Source of the DNA: CAVSMC01 sp963728935 | Lineage (GTDB): Bacteria > Pseudomonadota > Gammaproteobacteria > Burkholderiales > Casimicrobiaceae | Direction: 5' to 3' | DNA length: 64,000 nucleotides | NCBI GenBank assembly: GCA_963728935.1 | Contig: CAVSMC010000001.1 | Coordinates: 2,046,001-2,110,000, forward strand | Shown here: positions 17,365-24,894 of the stretch, piece after piece | Layout: every line of letters begins with the position of its first letter | How positions within the stretch are numbered: the stretch's first letter is position 1 | Position numbers and translations under genes: made by a program | The notes under the pieces: generated by a model | Database searches by the model: none | The model's input: only the letters and a program-made list of their open reading frames with translations | Told to the model about the DNA's origin: nothing

Positions 17365-18863
17365 GCTGCGAGATGCCCCTGTCGCACGACCTGTTCGAGG
17401 CGGTCGATGTCCGCTCCGAGCGAGCGGTCGTGATCGAGCGCGGGCACCTCGGCGCGCGTGCGCCTGTAAACGGCGCGCGCGCCGATTCCCAACGCGTCGG
17501 GCTCGAGCCCGCGCAAGTCGACCGCCTGCGCTGCGATCATGCATTCGATCGCGACCAGATAACGGGCTCGATCGACGATTTCGGCAAGCTTCTCGACGCC
17601 GCCGAGCGTCATCGGCGCATGGTCCTCGACGCGTTCGGAGACGGGCAGGAAATCGAGCGACCCCGGGTTCGCTCGCAAGCGGATCTCGTTGTACAGCGCG
17701 GTGAGCGTCTTCTGTACCGTCGCGAATCCCGACTCGCCGGGACCGTAGCGCGTGAGTTGCAGCGGCAGCCCCGTCATCGCGGGCGACATGAACTTGACGC
17801 AGCGCTCGACGGCGAGTGCCGACGCCTGCGCGAATGCGATCGCGCACGCATCGAACGCGAGCGCGAGCGCCGGAACGTGGAAGTTCGACGTCGACAGCAT
17901 TTCTCCGTCGCCGACCAGCACGAGCGGGCTCTCGCCCGCATGATTGAGCTCGAGCTCGACCTGCGCGCGCGCTTCGCCGAGCATCCACCAAAGCGCGCCG
18001 TGAACCTGGGGCACGCATCGAAGCGATAGCGGGTCCTGTACGCGCCGCGCGGTGCCCGGCTCGAACAACCGGGAGCCCGCCAACAGCTCGCGCAACCGAT
18101 CGGCGACGTCGACTTGTCCCGGGGCGGGGCGTGCGCGAACGACGCGCGGATCGAGCGGGCTCACGTTGGCGCGAAAGCCCTCGTACGAAAGCGAGACGGC
18201 GGCGTTCCACGCATCGAGCAGCGCGAACGCGTCGTGTAGCACGAGCGCGGCGCGACCGACGGTGGCGCTGTTCGCGCTGACGAGCGCGAGCGCGTCCTTC
18301 GGCCCGAGCACGACCGGCAAGATACCTGCATGCGCGAGCGCCCGTGCGCCGGGCATCATCGTGCCCCCGACTTCGGCATCGCCTTCGCCGATCAACGGCA
18401 GCGCGAGGTGCGACAGTTGAGGCAGATCGGCGACGCCGATCGAGCCGTAGCGCGGAACGCGCGGATGCACGCCGGCGTTCAACAGCGCCACCAGCGCGTC
18501 GACGACGATCGGCGAAATGCCGGCGCCGCCCACCGCGAGGCTCGATACGCGGGCAACGAGCATCGCGCGCACCGACGCCGTGTCGTAGGCGGGACCGACA
18601 CCGACCGCCCGCGCGCGTATCGCCGCCGACTGGAATGGCTCGAGGTCCGCCGCATCGATGCGCGCGCCGACGTTCGCGCCGAGCGCCGAATTGACGCCGT
18701 AGATGGGCTCGTCGCGTTGCGCAAGACGCAGCACGACGGCGCGCGCGGCAGCGAGCGTGGGTGCGACGCTCGGCGCCAGTGTCACCGGAGCGCGATCGCG
18801 CGCGACGGCGACGACGTCGTCGATCGTTGTGCGTGCAGCACCGAGCGTGACCGTGAGCGGCAA
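17361..18863 (-). CDS. HAL-family lyase lacking the MIO triad; ergothionase-like candidate
   Basis: Member of the histidine/phenylalanine ammonia-lyase fold family, about 500 residues. Retained family marks are the N-terminal IYGVN (near residue 54), QDPLSLRCVPQVHG (near 276) and STSNFH (near 325). The MIO-forming segment, normally GSVGASGDLAPLAH, reads GSIGVADLPQLSH here (near 140-152), so the Ala-Ser-Gly triad is absent and MIO cannot form in the usual way. Ergothionases are HAL relatives that eliminate trimethylamine from ergothioneine without needing MIO. The gene is coupled to a betaine-type importer, which fits. TTG at 18863 is five bases after GGGAGG; a GTG at 18869 is too close to it. 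The substrate is an inference. Confidence 0.75.
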   Translation of the reverse strand: MPLTVTLGAARTTIDDVVAVARDRAPVTLAPSVAPTLAAARAVVLRLAQRDEPIYGVNSALGANVGARIDAADLEPFQSAAIRARAVGVGPAYDTASVRAMLVARVSSLAVGGAGISPIVVDALVALLNAGVHPRVPRYGSIGVADLPQLSHLALPLIGEGDAEVGGTMMPGARALAHAGILPVVLGPKDALALVSANSATVGRAALVLHDAFALLDAWNAAVSLSYEGFRANVSPLDPRVVRARPAPGQVDVADRLRELLAGSRLFEPGTARRVQDPLSLRCVPQVHGALWWMLGEARAQVELELNHAGESPLVLVGDGEMLSTSNFHVPALALAFDACAIAFAQASALAVERCVKFMSPAMTGLPLQLTRYGPGESGFATVQKTLTALYNEIRLRANPGSLDFLPVSERVEDHAPMTLGGVEKLAEIVDRARYLVAIECMIAAQAVDLRGLEPDALGIGARAVYRRTRAEVPALDHDRSLGADIDRLEQVVRQGHLAA

Positions 18864-18877
18864 GACCACCTCCCAAA

Positions 18878-18904
18878 ACGAAACACCCGGCGGCGCCGGG
18901 TGTT
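18878..18904 (-). terminator. Hairpin with short T-run before the lyase gene
   Basis: On the minus strand AACACCCGGC (18904-18895) pairs perfectly with GCCGGGTGTT (18891-18882) around a 3-base loop, followed by TCGTTTT. It lies between the binding-protein gene and the lyase gene. It may act as a partial terminator or stabiliser, giving more binding protein than lyase/permease transcript, as is common after binding-protein genes. Confidence 0.6.
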
Positions 18905-18924
18905 CGCAATGCCGGGGACGTCGG

Positions 18925-19803
18925 CTATTTCACCATGCCCTTCGTCTTGAGGAAGTCGCGCGCGACGTCCTTCGGCTCCATCTTGTCGCCGTCGACCTTG
19001 TAGTTGAGCTCGGCCATCGTCGCTTCGTCGAGCAGCGCGCTCACGCGATTCAACACGTCGGCGACCTTCGGGTTGGCATCGAGCGCATCCTTGCGCACGA
19101 CCGGCACGAGGTAATACGGCGGCCAGAGGTGCTTGTCGTCCTTCAGGCGCTTCAGTTTCATTGCGCTGATCATTCCGTCGGTGGAATAGCCGTTCACCAC
19201 CTGGATCTGGTCGCTCTTCAGCGCCTGATAGCGAAGCCCGATCGCCATCTGCAGATCTTCCTTGAACTCCATGCCGTATTTGGCGCGCAGTCCCGGCAGG
19301 CCGTCCTTGCGATCGCGGAATTCCGGTCCCGCGCCGAGCTTCAACTCCTTCGATACCTTGGCGAGATCGGAGTTGGTTTCGAGCCTGTACTTTTGCGCCG
19401 TCTCGGGCCGTACGACGAGCACGTACGTGTTGTTGAACGGCGCCTGGTTCAGCACGACGAGCCCCTTCGCCGCATATTCGCTCTTGACCTTGTCGTAGAC
19501 CGCCTTCGCGTCGGTCATCGACTCCTGCTTCAGCACGGCGAGCAGGATCGTTCCGGTGTATTCGGGGTACAGGTCGATCTGCTTCTCCTCGAGCGCCTTG
19601 TGCGCGATCAGCGTGCCGCCGAGGTTGAGCTTCGTTTCCGTCTTGATGCCGTTCGCTTCGAGCGCCTGCGCGTACAGCTCGCCGAGAATGAACTGCTCGG
19701 TGAAGTTCTTCGAGCCGACGCGTACCGGCTGCTGCGCATGCGCTTGCGCGAACGCCAATACGGCGAACGACGCGAGCACGGCGACGAAACGGGCGGGACT
19801 CAT
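18925..19803 (-). CDS. Quaternary-amine ABC substrate-binding protein, OpuCC/YehZ type
   Basis: Periplasmic binding protein of 292 residues. The start at 19803 (MSPARFVAVLASF) gives a clean signal peptide ending AQAHAQQP. The mature N-terminus VRVGSKNFTEQFILGELYAQ and the later DLYPEYTGTILLAVL are hallmarks of the glycine betaine/choline/OsmX-type family (OpuAC fold). This family also includes the substrate-binding domain of the ergothioneine transporter EgtU. It serves the two permeases and ATPase downstream. Confidence 0.92.
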   Translation of the reverse strand: MSPARFVAVLASFAVLAFAQAHAQQPVRVGSKNFTEQFILGELYAQALEANGIKTETKLNLGGTLIAHKALEEKQIDLYPEYTGTILLAVLKQESMTDAKAVYDKVKSEYAAKGLVVLNQAPFNNTYVLVVRPETAQKYRLETNSDLAKVSKELKLGAGPEFRDRKDGLPGLRAKYGMEFKEDLQMAIGLRYQALKSDQIQVVNGYSTDGMISAMKLKRLKDDKHLWPPYYLVPVVRKDALDANPKVADVLNRVSALLDEATMAELNYKVDGDKMEPKDVARDFLKTKGMVK

Positions 19804-19860
19804 TCGTTGTCTCCTTCGCGGGCTTCCCCGGCGCATTGTGACGGCAGGCCGGCGCGAGCG

Positions 19861-20829
19861 TCAATCGGCGCGGATGTTCGCCTCTTTCGCGAGCCGAGTC
19901 CACCGCGCGGCCTCCGCGCGTTGCAGGGCTGCGAGCTCGGCCGGTGAATTGCCGACGGCCTCGGCGCCCAGCGCGGCGATCTTTTCGCGCACGTCGGGCA
20001 GCGCGAGCGCGCGCACGATTTGCGCATGCAGTCGATCGATGATCGCGGCAGGCGTGCCGGCAGGCGCAACCAGCGCGTACCACGACGTCGCTTCGAAGTC
20101 GGGCAGTCCCTGCTCGGCGATCGTCGGCAGCTCGGGCGCAGACGCGAGCCGTGTGCGCGTCGCCACGCCGAGCGCGACGACCTTCCCGGCGCGCCATTGC
20201 GGCAGCGCCGCCGAGCTCTGCGCGAAGAAGAGCTGCACGTCGCCCGCGAGCACCGCGTTGGTCGCCGGCGCGACGCCGTTGAACGGAATATGGACGATGT
20301 CGAGACCCGCCGATCGCTTGAGGAGCTCGGCGGCAAGATGCGCAATGCTGCCGCTGCCCGGCGATGCGTAATTGAGCGTCCCCGGCTTCGCCTTCGCGAG
20401 CGCGATCAATTCGGCGAGCGTCTTCGCGGGCACCGACGGATGAACGATCAGCACGTTCGGTACCGCGGCGAGCACCGTGATGGGCGCAAAGTCTTTGGCG
20501 GGATCGTAGGGAAGCTTCGCATACAGCGCGGGCGCGACCGTCAGATTGCCCACCGGGGCGAGCGTCAGCGTATAGCCGTCGGCTGCCGCCCGCGCGCCCT
20601 GTTCCATGCCGATGTTGCCGCCGGCGCCGACTTTGTTGTCGACGACGAACGGCTTGCCGAGCGATTGCGCGAGCTTATCGGCGGCGAGACGGGCGAGCGC
20701 GTCGGCCGGACCGCCCGGCGGAAACGGCACGATGATACGCACCGCATGGTCCGGATACGCGGCTTGCGCGAGGGCGTCGCCGGCGATGAGCACGGACGCG
20801 GCGACACAGGCGGCGGCCAATCGATTCAC
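19861..20829 (-). CDS. Bug-family tripartite tricarboxylate binding receptor
   Basis: Exported 322-residue solute receptor. A signal peptide ends ALAQAAYP, and the Bug signature block VRIIVPFPPGGPADALAR is followed by VDNKVGAGGNIG. The late LPTIAEQGLPDFEATSWY is also typical. No TctA/TctB membrane partners are nearby, which is usual for the expanded Bug families of Burkholderiales. It lies 20 bases after the PhnD-like gene and may be cotranscribed with the lyase/importer cluster. Confidence 0.92.
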   Translation of the reverse strand: MNRLAAACVAASVLIAGDALAQAAYPDHAVRIIVPFPPGGPADALARLAADKLAQSLGKPFVVDNKVGAGGNIGMEQGARAAADGYTLTLAPVGNLTVAPALYAKLPYDPAKDFAPITVLAAVPNVLIVHPSVPAKTLAELIALAKAKPGTLNYASPGSGSIAHLAAELLKRSAGLDIVHIPFNGVAPATNAVLAGDVQLFFAQSSAALPQWRAGKVVALGVATRTRLASAPELPTIAEQGLPDFEATSWYALVAPAGTPAAIIDRLHAQIVRALALPDVREKIAALGAEAVGNSPAELAALQRAEAARWTRLAKEANIRAD

Positions 20830-20849
20830 GGTTGCGCGGTCTCGCGGGG

Positions 20850-21674
20850 TTAGCGCAGCTCAGTGTAACCGAGCGCGTCGGTGTGGCGTGCGTTCGCAGC
20901 GAGGATGTCGTACGCATGAATGTCGGTCCGCTCGAATCCGGCGAGCTCGAGCGCGTGACGTAGCTCGAGCAAGTCGGGCGCGCGTCCGGCATCGACAAAC
21001 GACCGTGCGAGCCGCTCGCGAAGCGCGCCGGTCGTCGCGGCAGCGGCGACGAAGCAGGGCATTGGCGTAGGCGCGGTCGTCGCAACGATGCGCAACTGTC
21101 TCGCCGTGTCGGGTTCGTGCCGTTGCAGCAGAGCGTGCCAATAGGCGTCGAGAGGACCGGCGTCGATCGTGCCGTCGATGATCGATTCGACGACGCGACG
21201 AGGTGTCGCGAGCGGGCCGATCGTCGCGCCGAAGTAGCGTCCGCCGCGAGCGAGCGCGCGATCGGCGACATGGCGTCGCGGCGCTTGATAACCGCTTTGC
21301 GAATCCACGACCGTCCAGCCGAACCGCGTGCCGGCAAGATCGTCATCGGTCGCAAAGCGCGAGTCGGCCTGCACGACGATGTCGGTCCAGTACAGCGGGC
21401 GTCCGCCGAAGCGCGACGGCAGCGGCACCGGCGCGGCGATCGGCACGGGAGCCGCGTGCACCGCGTCGCGCCATGACACAAGAGGGTAACCGCACATCGT
21501 CGCCGCGCCGAGATCGTCGCGTCGCCATAGAGCGCCGAGCGGCGCCGGCGGTCGATGTTCGACGATGTCGAGCGCGACGTCGGCGCGCGCCGCGATCCAC
21601 TCGAACAGCTCGCGCCAACGCGCGCCGACGGCGGCGTTGACCACGTACATGCGCGCGTTCGCGACGAGCGTCAC
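20850..21674 (-). CDS. PhnD-like periplasmic-binding-fold protein without signal peptide
   Basis: A 274-residue protein resembling PhnD/phosphonate-type binding proteins. The fold markers seen are LGAATMCGYPLVSW, GGRPLYWTDIVVQADS, GTRFGWTVVDSQSGYQAPRR and IDGTIDAGPLDAYWHALL. The GTG start at 21674 overlaps the preceding stop by four bases (GTGA). The N-terminus MTLVANARMYVVN has no export signal, so the protein is predicted cytoplasmic, unlike transport receptors. It may be a sensor or enzyme-associated ligand binder; its function is unknown. Confidence 0.75.
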   Translation of the reverse strand: MTLVANARMYVVNAAVGARWRELFEWIAARADVALDIVEHRPPAPLGALWRRDDLGAATMCGYPLVSWRDAVHAAPVPIAAPVPLPSRFGGRPLYWTDIVVQADSRFATDDDLAGTRFGWTVVDSQSGYQAPRRHVADRALARGGRYFGATIGPLATPRRVVESIIDGTIDAGPLDAYWHALLQRHEPDTARQLRIVATTAPTPMPCFVAAAATTGALRERLARSFVDAGRAPDLLELRHALELAGFERTDIHAYDILAANARHTDALGYTELR

Positions 21675-22687
21675 CGATAACGAAGCGTGCGGCCGATTCC
21701 GAGCCGTTTCGCCTTCGCGAGCATGGCCGCGCCGAGCGCGATGTCGGACAGCGACAGACCGCGATGCCACAGGAGGATCGTCTCGTCGGCGCGCTCGCGG
21801 CCGCTCTTGCGGCCCGCGACGATCTCGCCGAGCTCGGCGTGTAGCGTGTGCTCGGAGAGCTTCCCCGCGTCGACGTGCGCGCGCAGCGATCCGAATTGCC
21901 CGCTCTTGCACTGACCCCAGTCGTCGACGACGATCTTGTCCATGAAGTCGGTGAGCGAGAGCTCGACGGCGCTCATCGTTCCGTAGGGCGCGACGAATGC
22001 GCCGCGCGAGATCCAGTCAGTCTTCAGCATCGGCGTCGGTTGCGAAAGCCGTGACGCTTCGACGACGATGTCGGCGCCGCGGACGCACGTTTCCCAGTCG
22101 TCGGTCGCGACCACTTTCTTGCCGAGTTCGCGCGAAAGGCGGTCGGCGAACGCGTTGCGCGACTCCGGCCGGCGAGAATGAACGCGGATCTCGGCGAAGT
22201 CGAACCGGTGGTCGAGCAGGCGCACGTTCCAGTAAGCCGTGCCGCGCGCGCCGATGTGCGCGAGCACGCGCGAGTCGCGCCGCGCGAGATGGCTCGCGCC
22301 GATCGCCGTGACCGCACCTGTGCGCATGTCGGTAAGGCCCGCCGCGTCGATCACCGCGATCGGATGGCCGCTCTCGGGGTCGAACAGATTCAACAGCCCC
22401 ATCTCGGAGGGCAGGCCGCGCTGATAGTTGTCGACGAAGTCGCCGACGATCTTCACGCCGGCCAGACCGAGCGGCGCGACGTAGCCGCGCAACACGTTGA
22501 AATGGCCGTGGACCTCGCGACCGTCGTCCGTCTTGCCCGGCACGAGGTGCGTCCGCGGCTCGATGACCGTTCGCCCCTCGCCCTGCGCGCGAAGACCCGT
22601 CGCCACCGCATCGAGGATCTCGTCGTCGGTCAGCGCGAGCGCCGCGACGTCCGGCGCGTTCAGGTAGACCAGGGTGAGTTCGCCCAT
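21671..22687 (-). CDS. Ornithine cyclodeaminase / mu-crystallin family protein
   Basis: Predicted NAD(P)-dependent enzyme of 338 residues; the start MGELTLVYLNAPDVAAL is chosen because upstream codons lie in the repeat array. Family features are PGKTDDGREVHGHFNVLRGY-like substrate-region residues, GLLNLFDPESGHPIAVIDA, LTDMRTGAVTAIGA, and a Rossmann segment around AHIGARGTAYWNV. The family includes ornithine cyclodeaminases, imine reductases and amino-acid dehydrogenases, so the reaction is open. It is coupled to the PhnD-like gene and heads the minus-strand cluster with the HAL-like lyase. Confidence 0.85.
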   Translation of the reverse strand: MGELTLVYLNAPDVAALALTDDEILDAVATGLRAQGEGRTVIEPRTHLVPGKTDDGREVHGHFNVLRGYVAPLGLAGVKIVGDFVDNYQRGLPSEMGLLNLFDPESGHPIAVIDAAGLTDMRTGAVTAIGASHLARRDSRVLAHIGARGTAYWNVRLLDHRFDFAEIRVHSRRPESRNAFADRLSRELGKKVVATDDWETCVRGADIVVEASRLSQPTPMLKTDWISRGAFVAPYGTMSAVELSLTDFMDKIVVDDWGQCKSGQFGSLRAHVDAGKLSEHTLHAELGEIVAGRKSGRERADETILLWHRGLSLSDIALGAAMLAKAKRLGIGRTLRYR

Positions 22688-22694
22688 CGCAGCT

Positions 22695-22864
22695 AAAATA
22701 GGGTCAGACTCCACTTATCGATAATTAGGGTCAGACTCGACTTTCCGCAGAGTCCGGGTATCCGCGCGCGGAAGCCTTTGTTTTGTCACGATGCGGCAAA
22801 CGGCTATAGCAGAAAGTCGAGTCTGACCCTAATTTCGTGAAAGTCGAGTCTGACCCTATTTTCG
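22695..22864. repeat. Four-unit inverted repeat array (GGGTCAGACTCCACTTT type), locus 1
   Basis: Two units run forward (22695-22720 and 22721-22747) and two in reverse complement (22811-22837 and 22838-22864), separated by a 63-base spacer. The unit core reads TAGGGTCAGACTCSACTTW. The array fills the gap between the divergent ornithine cyclodeaminase-like gene and hutD. A second array of identical layout lies at 49363-49475. Similar sequences flank REP-associated tyrosine transposase genes in other genomes (from memory), but no transposase is present here. Confidence 0.85.
22783..22810 (+). promoter_or_regulatory. Candidate sigma70 promoter for hutD-F-I-G
   Basis: TTGTCA (22783-22788) and TATAGC (22805-22810) are separated by 16 bases, all inside the spacer of the inverted repeat array. 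If used, the two reverse repeat units would lie in the 5' leader of hutD. This is prediction from consensus only. Confidence 0.4.
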
Positions 22865-22869
22865 CATCC

Positions 22870-23463
22870 GTGCACCGCCTGATCGCGCCCGCCGACTATC
22901 GCCGCACGCCGTGGAAGAACGGCCGCGGGCGCACGACCGAGATTGCGTCGGGACCGCCGGGTGCGGCGCTCGAAACGTTCGATTGGCGCGTGAGCGTCGC
23001 CGACGTCGATGCCGACGGCCCGTTTTCGCGATTTCCCGGCGTCGAGCGGACGATCGTGCTGGTCGGCGGAAGCGGCATCCGGCTCGCGCTCGATGGTCGA
23101 GACGTCGAGCTTCGCGCGCCGTTCGAGCCCTACACGTTCGATGGCGACGAAGCGGTCGATTGCACGTTGATCGCTGGCGCCGTGCGCGACTTCAACCTGA
23201 TGGTGCGCCGCGATGGCGCGCGCGGCGTCGTGACGGTCGTGCGCGACGGCGGCGCGCGCATCGCCCCGGCGCGCATTCGAATCGTGTACGCGCACACCGG
23301 CGCCGTCGAAGCGCTGTTGCCGGCGCACCCGCCGGTCTCGCTGCCGGCCGAGCATGCGCTCGAGATCACCGTCGACGACGGTGCGGACAACGCCGACCTC
23401 GCCGTCAATCCGCTCGCGCCGGACGCCGTTGCGATTGTCGCTTCGATCGACACGCTCGCATGA
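22870..23463 (+). CDS. hutD: HutD family protein
   Basis: Cupin-fold protein found in histidine utilisation operons; it is thought to moderate the pathway, but the exact role is unsettled. The typical N-terminus RLIAPADYRRTPWKNGRGRT and the following EIA are present. The GTG at 22870 is preferred over a GTG at 22837 because the intervening codons belong to the repeat array; this gives 197 residues. Its stop overlaps the hutF start (ATGA). Confidence 0.88.
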   Translation: MHRLIAPADYRRTPWKNGRGRTTEIASGPPGAALETFDWRVSVADVDADGPFSRFPGVERTIVLVGGSGIRLALDGRDVELRAPFEPYTFDGDEAVDCTLIAGAVRDFNLMVRRDGARGVVTVVRDGGARIAPARIRIVYAHTGAVEALLPAHPPVSLPAEHALEITVDDGADNADLAVNPLAPDAVAIVASIDTLA

Positions 23464-24803
23464 GGCTTTTCGCAAGCGACGCGCTGCTGACGTCCGGTTG
23501 GGCGCGCGACGCCGCCGTCGAAATCGACGCCAACGGTTCGATCGTCGCGATCGAAACGGGAGCGGACGCGCGCGGCTGCAATGTGGTTGCCGGACCGCTG
23601 GTGCCGGGAATGCCGAACGTCCATTCGCATGCGTTCCAGCGCGCGATCGCCGGACGCACCGGCCGCGCGCGCGGCGACGGCGACAGCTTCTGGACGTGGC
23701 GCAGCGCGATGTACGCGTTGCTCGACCGCGTCGACGCTGACGCCTTCGGCGCGATCGCGGCGCAAGCGTATGTCGAGATGCTCGAAGCGGGCTACACATC
23801 GGTCGGCGAGTTTCATTACGTCCATCACGATCCGGCGGGACGCGCGTACGCGAACCCGGCGGAGCTCGCGCTTCGCGTCGTCGCCGCCGCCGCGCAAACC
23901 GGTATCGCGCTCACGTTGCTGCCGGTGTTCTACGCGCATGGCGGATTCGGCGGCGCGCCGCCGGCCCCCGGCCAGCGTCGTTTCATTACCGATCGGGCCT
24001 CGTTCGCGCGCTTGCACGAACGCGCAGCGACTGCCGCCCGCGAAACCAGCGCCCTCATCGGCGTCGCACCGCACAGTCTGCGAGCGGTGACACCCGACGA
24101 GCTCGCCGCGATCGTGCGCATCGGGACGCCGATTCACATTCACGCAGCCGAGCAAACGAAGGAGGTCGACGACTGCGTCGCCTGGTGTGGCAGACGTCCG
24201 GTCGAATGGCTGCTTCACACCGCCGACGTCGACGCACGCTGGTGCATCGTCCACGCGACGCACATGACGGACGATGAAGTGACAGCGCTCGCGCGCAGCG
24301 GCGCCGTCGCCGGGCTCGCGCCGACAACCGAAGCCGATCTTGGCGATGGTACGTTCGCCGCCGAGCGCTACTACGCAGCGGGCGGCGCATTCGCGATCGG
24401 CAGCGATTCCAACACGATCATCGATCCGTTCGCCGAGCTGCGCGCGCTCGAATATTCGCAGCGGCTGCGCGAGCGGCGCCGCAACGTGCTCGCTACGAAC
24501 GTGCGCCCGGTCGGCCGATCGCTGTTCGATGCTTCGCTTGCGGGCGGCGCGCGCGCGCTCGCGCAGCCGGTCGGCGCCATCGCCACGGGAAAGCGTGCAG
24601 ATCTGCTGGTGCTCGACACGCGAGATCCCGCGCTCGCCGATCAGGCGATCGACGACCTGCTCGACGCGGCGATCTTCGGACCGTGTCGCCGGCCCGTGCG
24701 CGACGTCATGGTCGCGGGACGCTGGCGGGTGCGCGACGGGCGACACGTCGATCGCGACGGCGTGTTCGCCAACTATCGGCGCGCGCTCGCCGCAATCGCA
24801 TGA
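23460..24803 (+). CDS. hutF: Formimidoylglutamate deiminase
   Basis: Amidohydrolase-superfamily zinc enzyme converting N-formimidoyl-L-glutamate to N-formyl-L-glutamate and ammonia in the five-step histidine pathway. It has 447 residues. Metal-site motifs are PNVHSHAFQRAIAGR (first HxH) near residue 54, THIHAAEQ-like IHIHAAEQTKEVDDC, the later His in HATHMTDDE, and the Asp in AIGSDSNTIIDPFAELR. It is coupled to hutD and lies upstream of hutI. Confidence 0.93.
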   Translation: MRLFASDALLTSGWARDAAVEIDANGSIVAIETGADARGCNVVAGPLVPGMPNVHSHAFQRAIAGRTGRARGDGDSFWTWRSAMYALLDRVDADAFGAIAAQAYVEMLEAGYTSVGEFHYVHHDPAGRAYANPAELALRVVAAAAQTGIALTLLPVFYAHGGFGGAPPAPGQRRFITDRASFARLHERAATAARETSALIGVAPHSLRAVTPDELAAIVRIGTPIHIHAAEQTKEVDDCVAWCGRRPVEWLLHTADVDARWCIVHATHMTDDEVTALARSGAVAGLAPTTEADLGDGTFAAERYYAAGGAFAIGSDSNTIIDPFAELRALEYSQRLRERRRNVLATNVRPVGRSLFDASLAGGARALAQPVGAIATGKRADLLVLDTRDPALADQAIDDLLDAAIFGPCRRPVRDVMVAGRWRVRDGRHVDRDGVFANYRRALAAIA

Positions 24804-24833
24804 GCGCCGCACGGCCGCCCGAAGGCGCTCGCT

Positions 24834-24873
24834 CCCTCCTCGGGAGGGGGAAGGCGCTGCCCACGCAGTGGGC
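24834..24873 (+). repeat. Twin hairpins between hutF and hutI
   Basis: CCCTCC (24834-24839) pairs with GGAGGG (24843-24848), and GCCCAC (24859-24864) pairs with GTGGGC (24868-24873); each loop is three bases. They lie in the 91-base hutF-hutI gap and resemble a short dispersed palindromic element. There is no T-run, so termination is not indicated. Confidence 0.5.
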
Positions 24874-24894
24874 AAGCCTGGGGAAGGTTACCCA

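Noticed and set aside
17361..18863. Calling the lyase gene hutH (histidine ammonia-lyase)
   Set aside because: The MIO-forming Ala-Ser-Gly triad is absent and the gene is coupled to a quaternary-amine importer rather than hutU, so plain histidase activity is doubtful.
17365..18909. Long N-terminal extension of the permease frame across the lyase gene
   Set aside because: The extension is Arg/Ala-rich with no domain; the GTG at 17364 overlaps the lyase stop and gives a normal-length permease.
22695..22864. CRISPR array
   Set aside because: Only four units, in inverted orientation with unequal spacing and no cas genes. It fits a palindromic repeat element.
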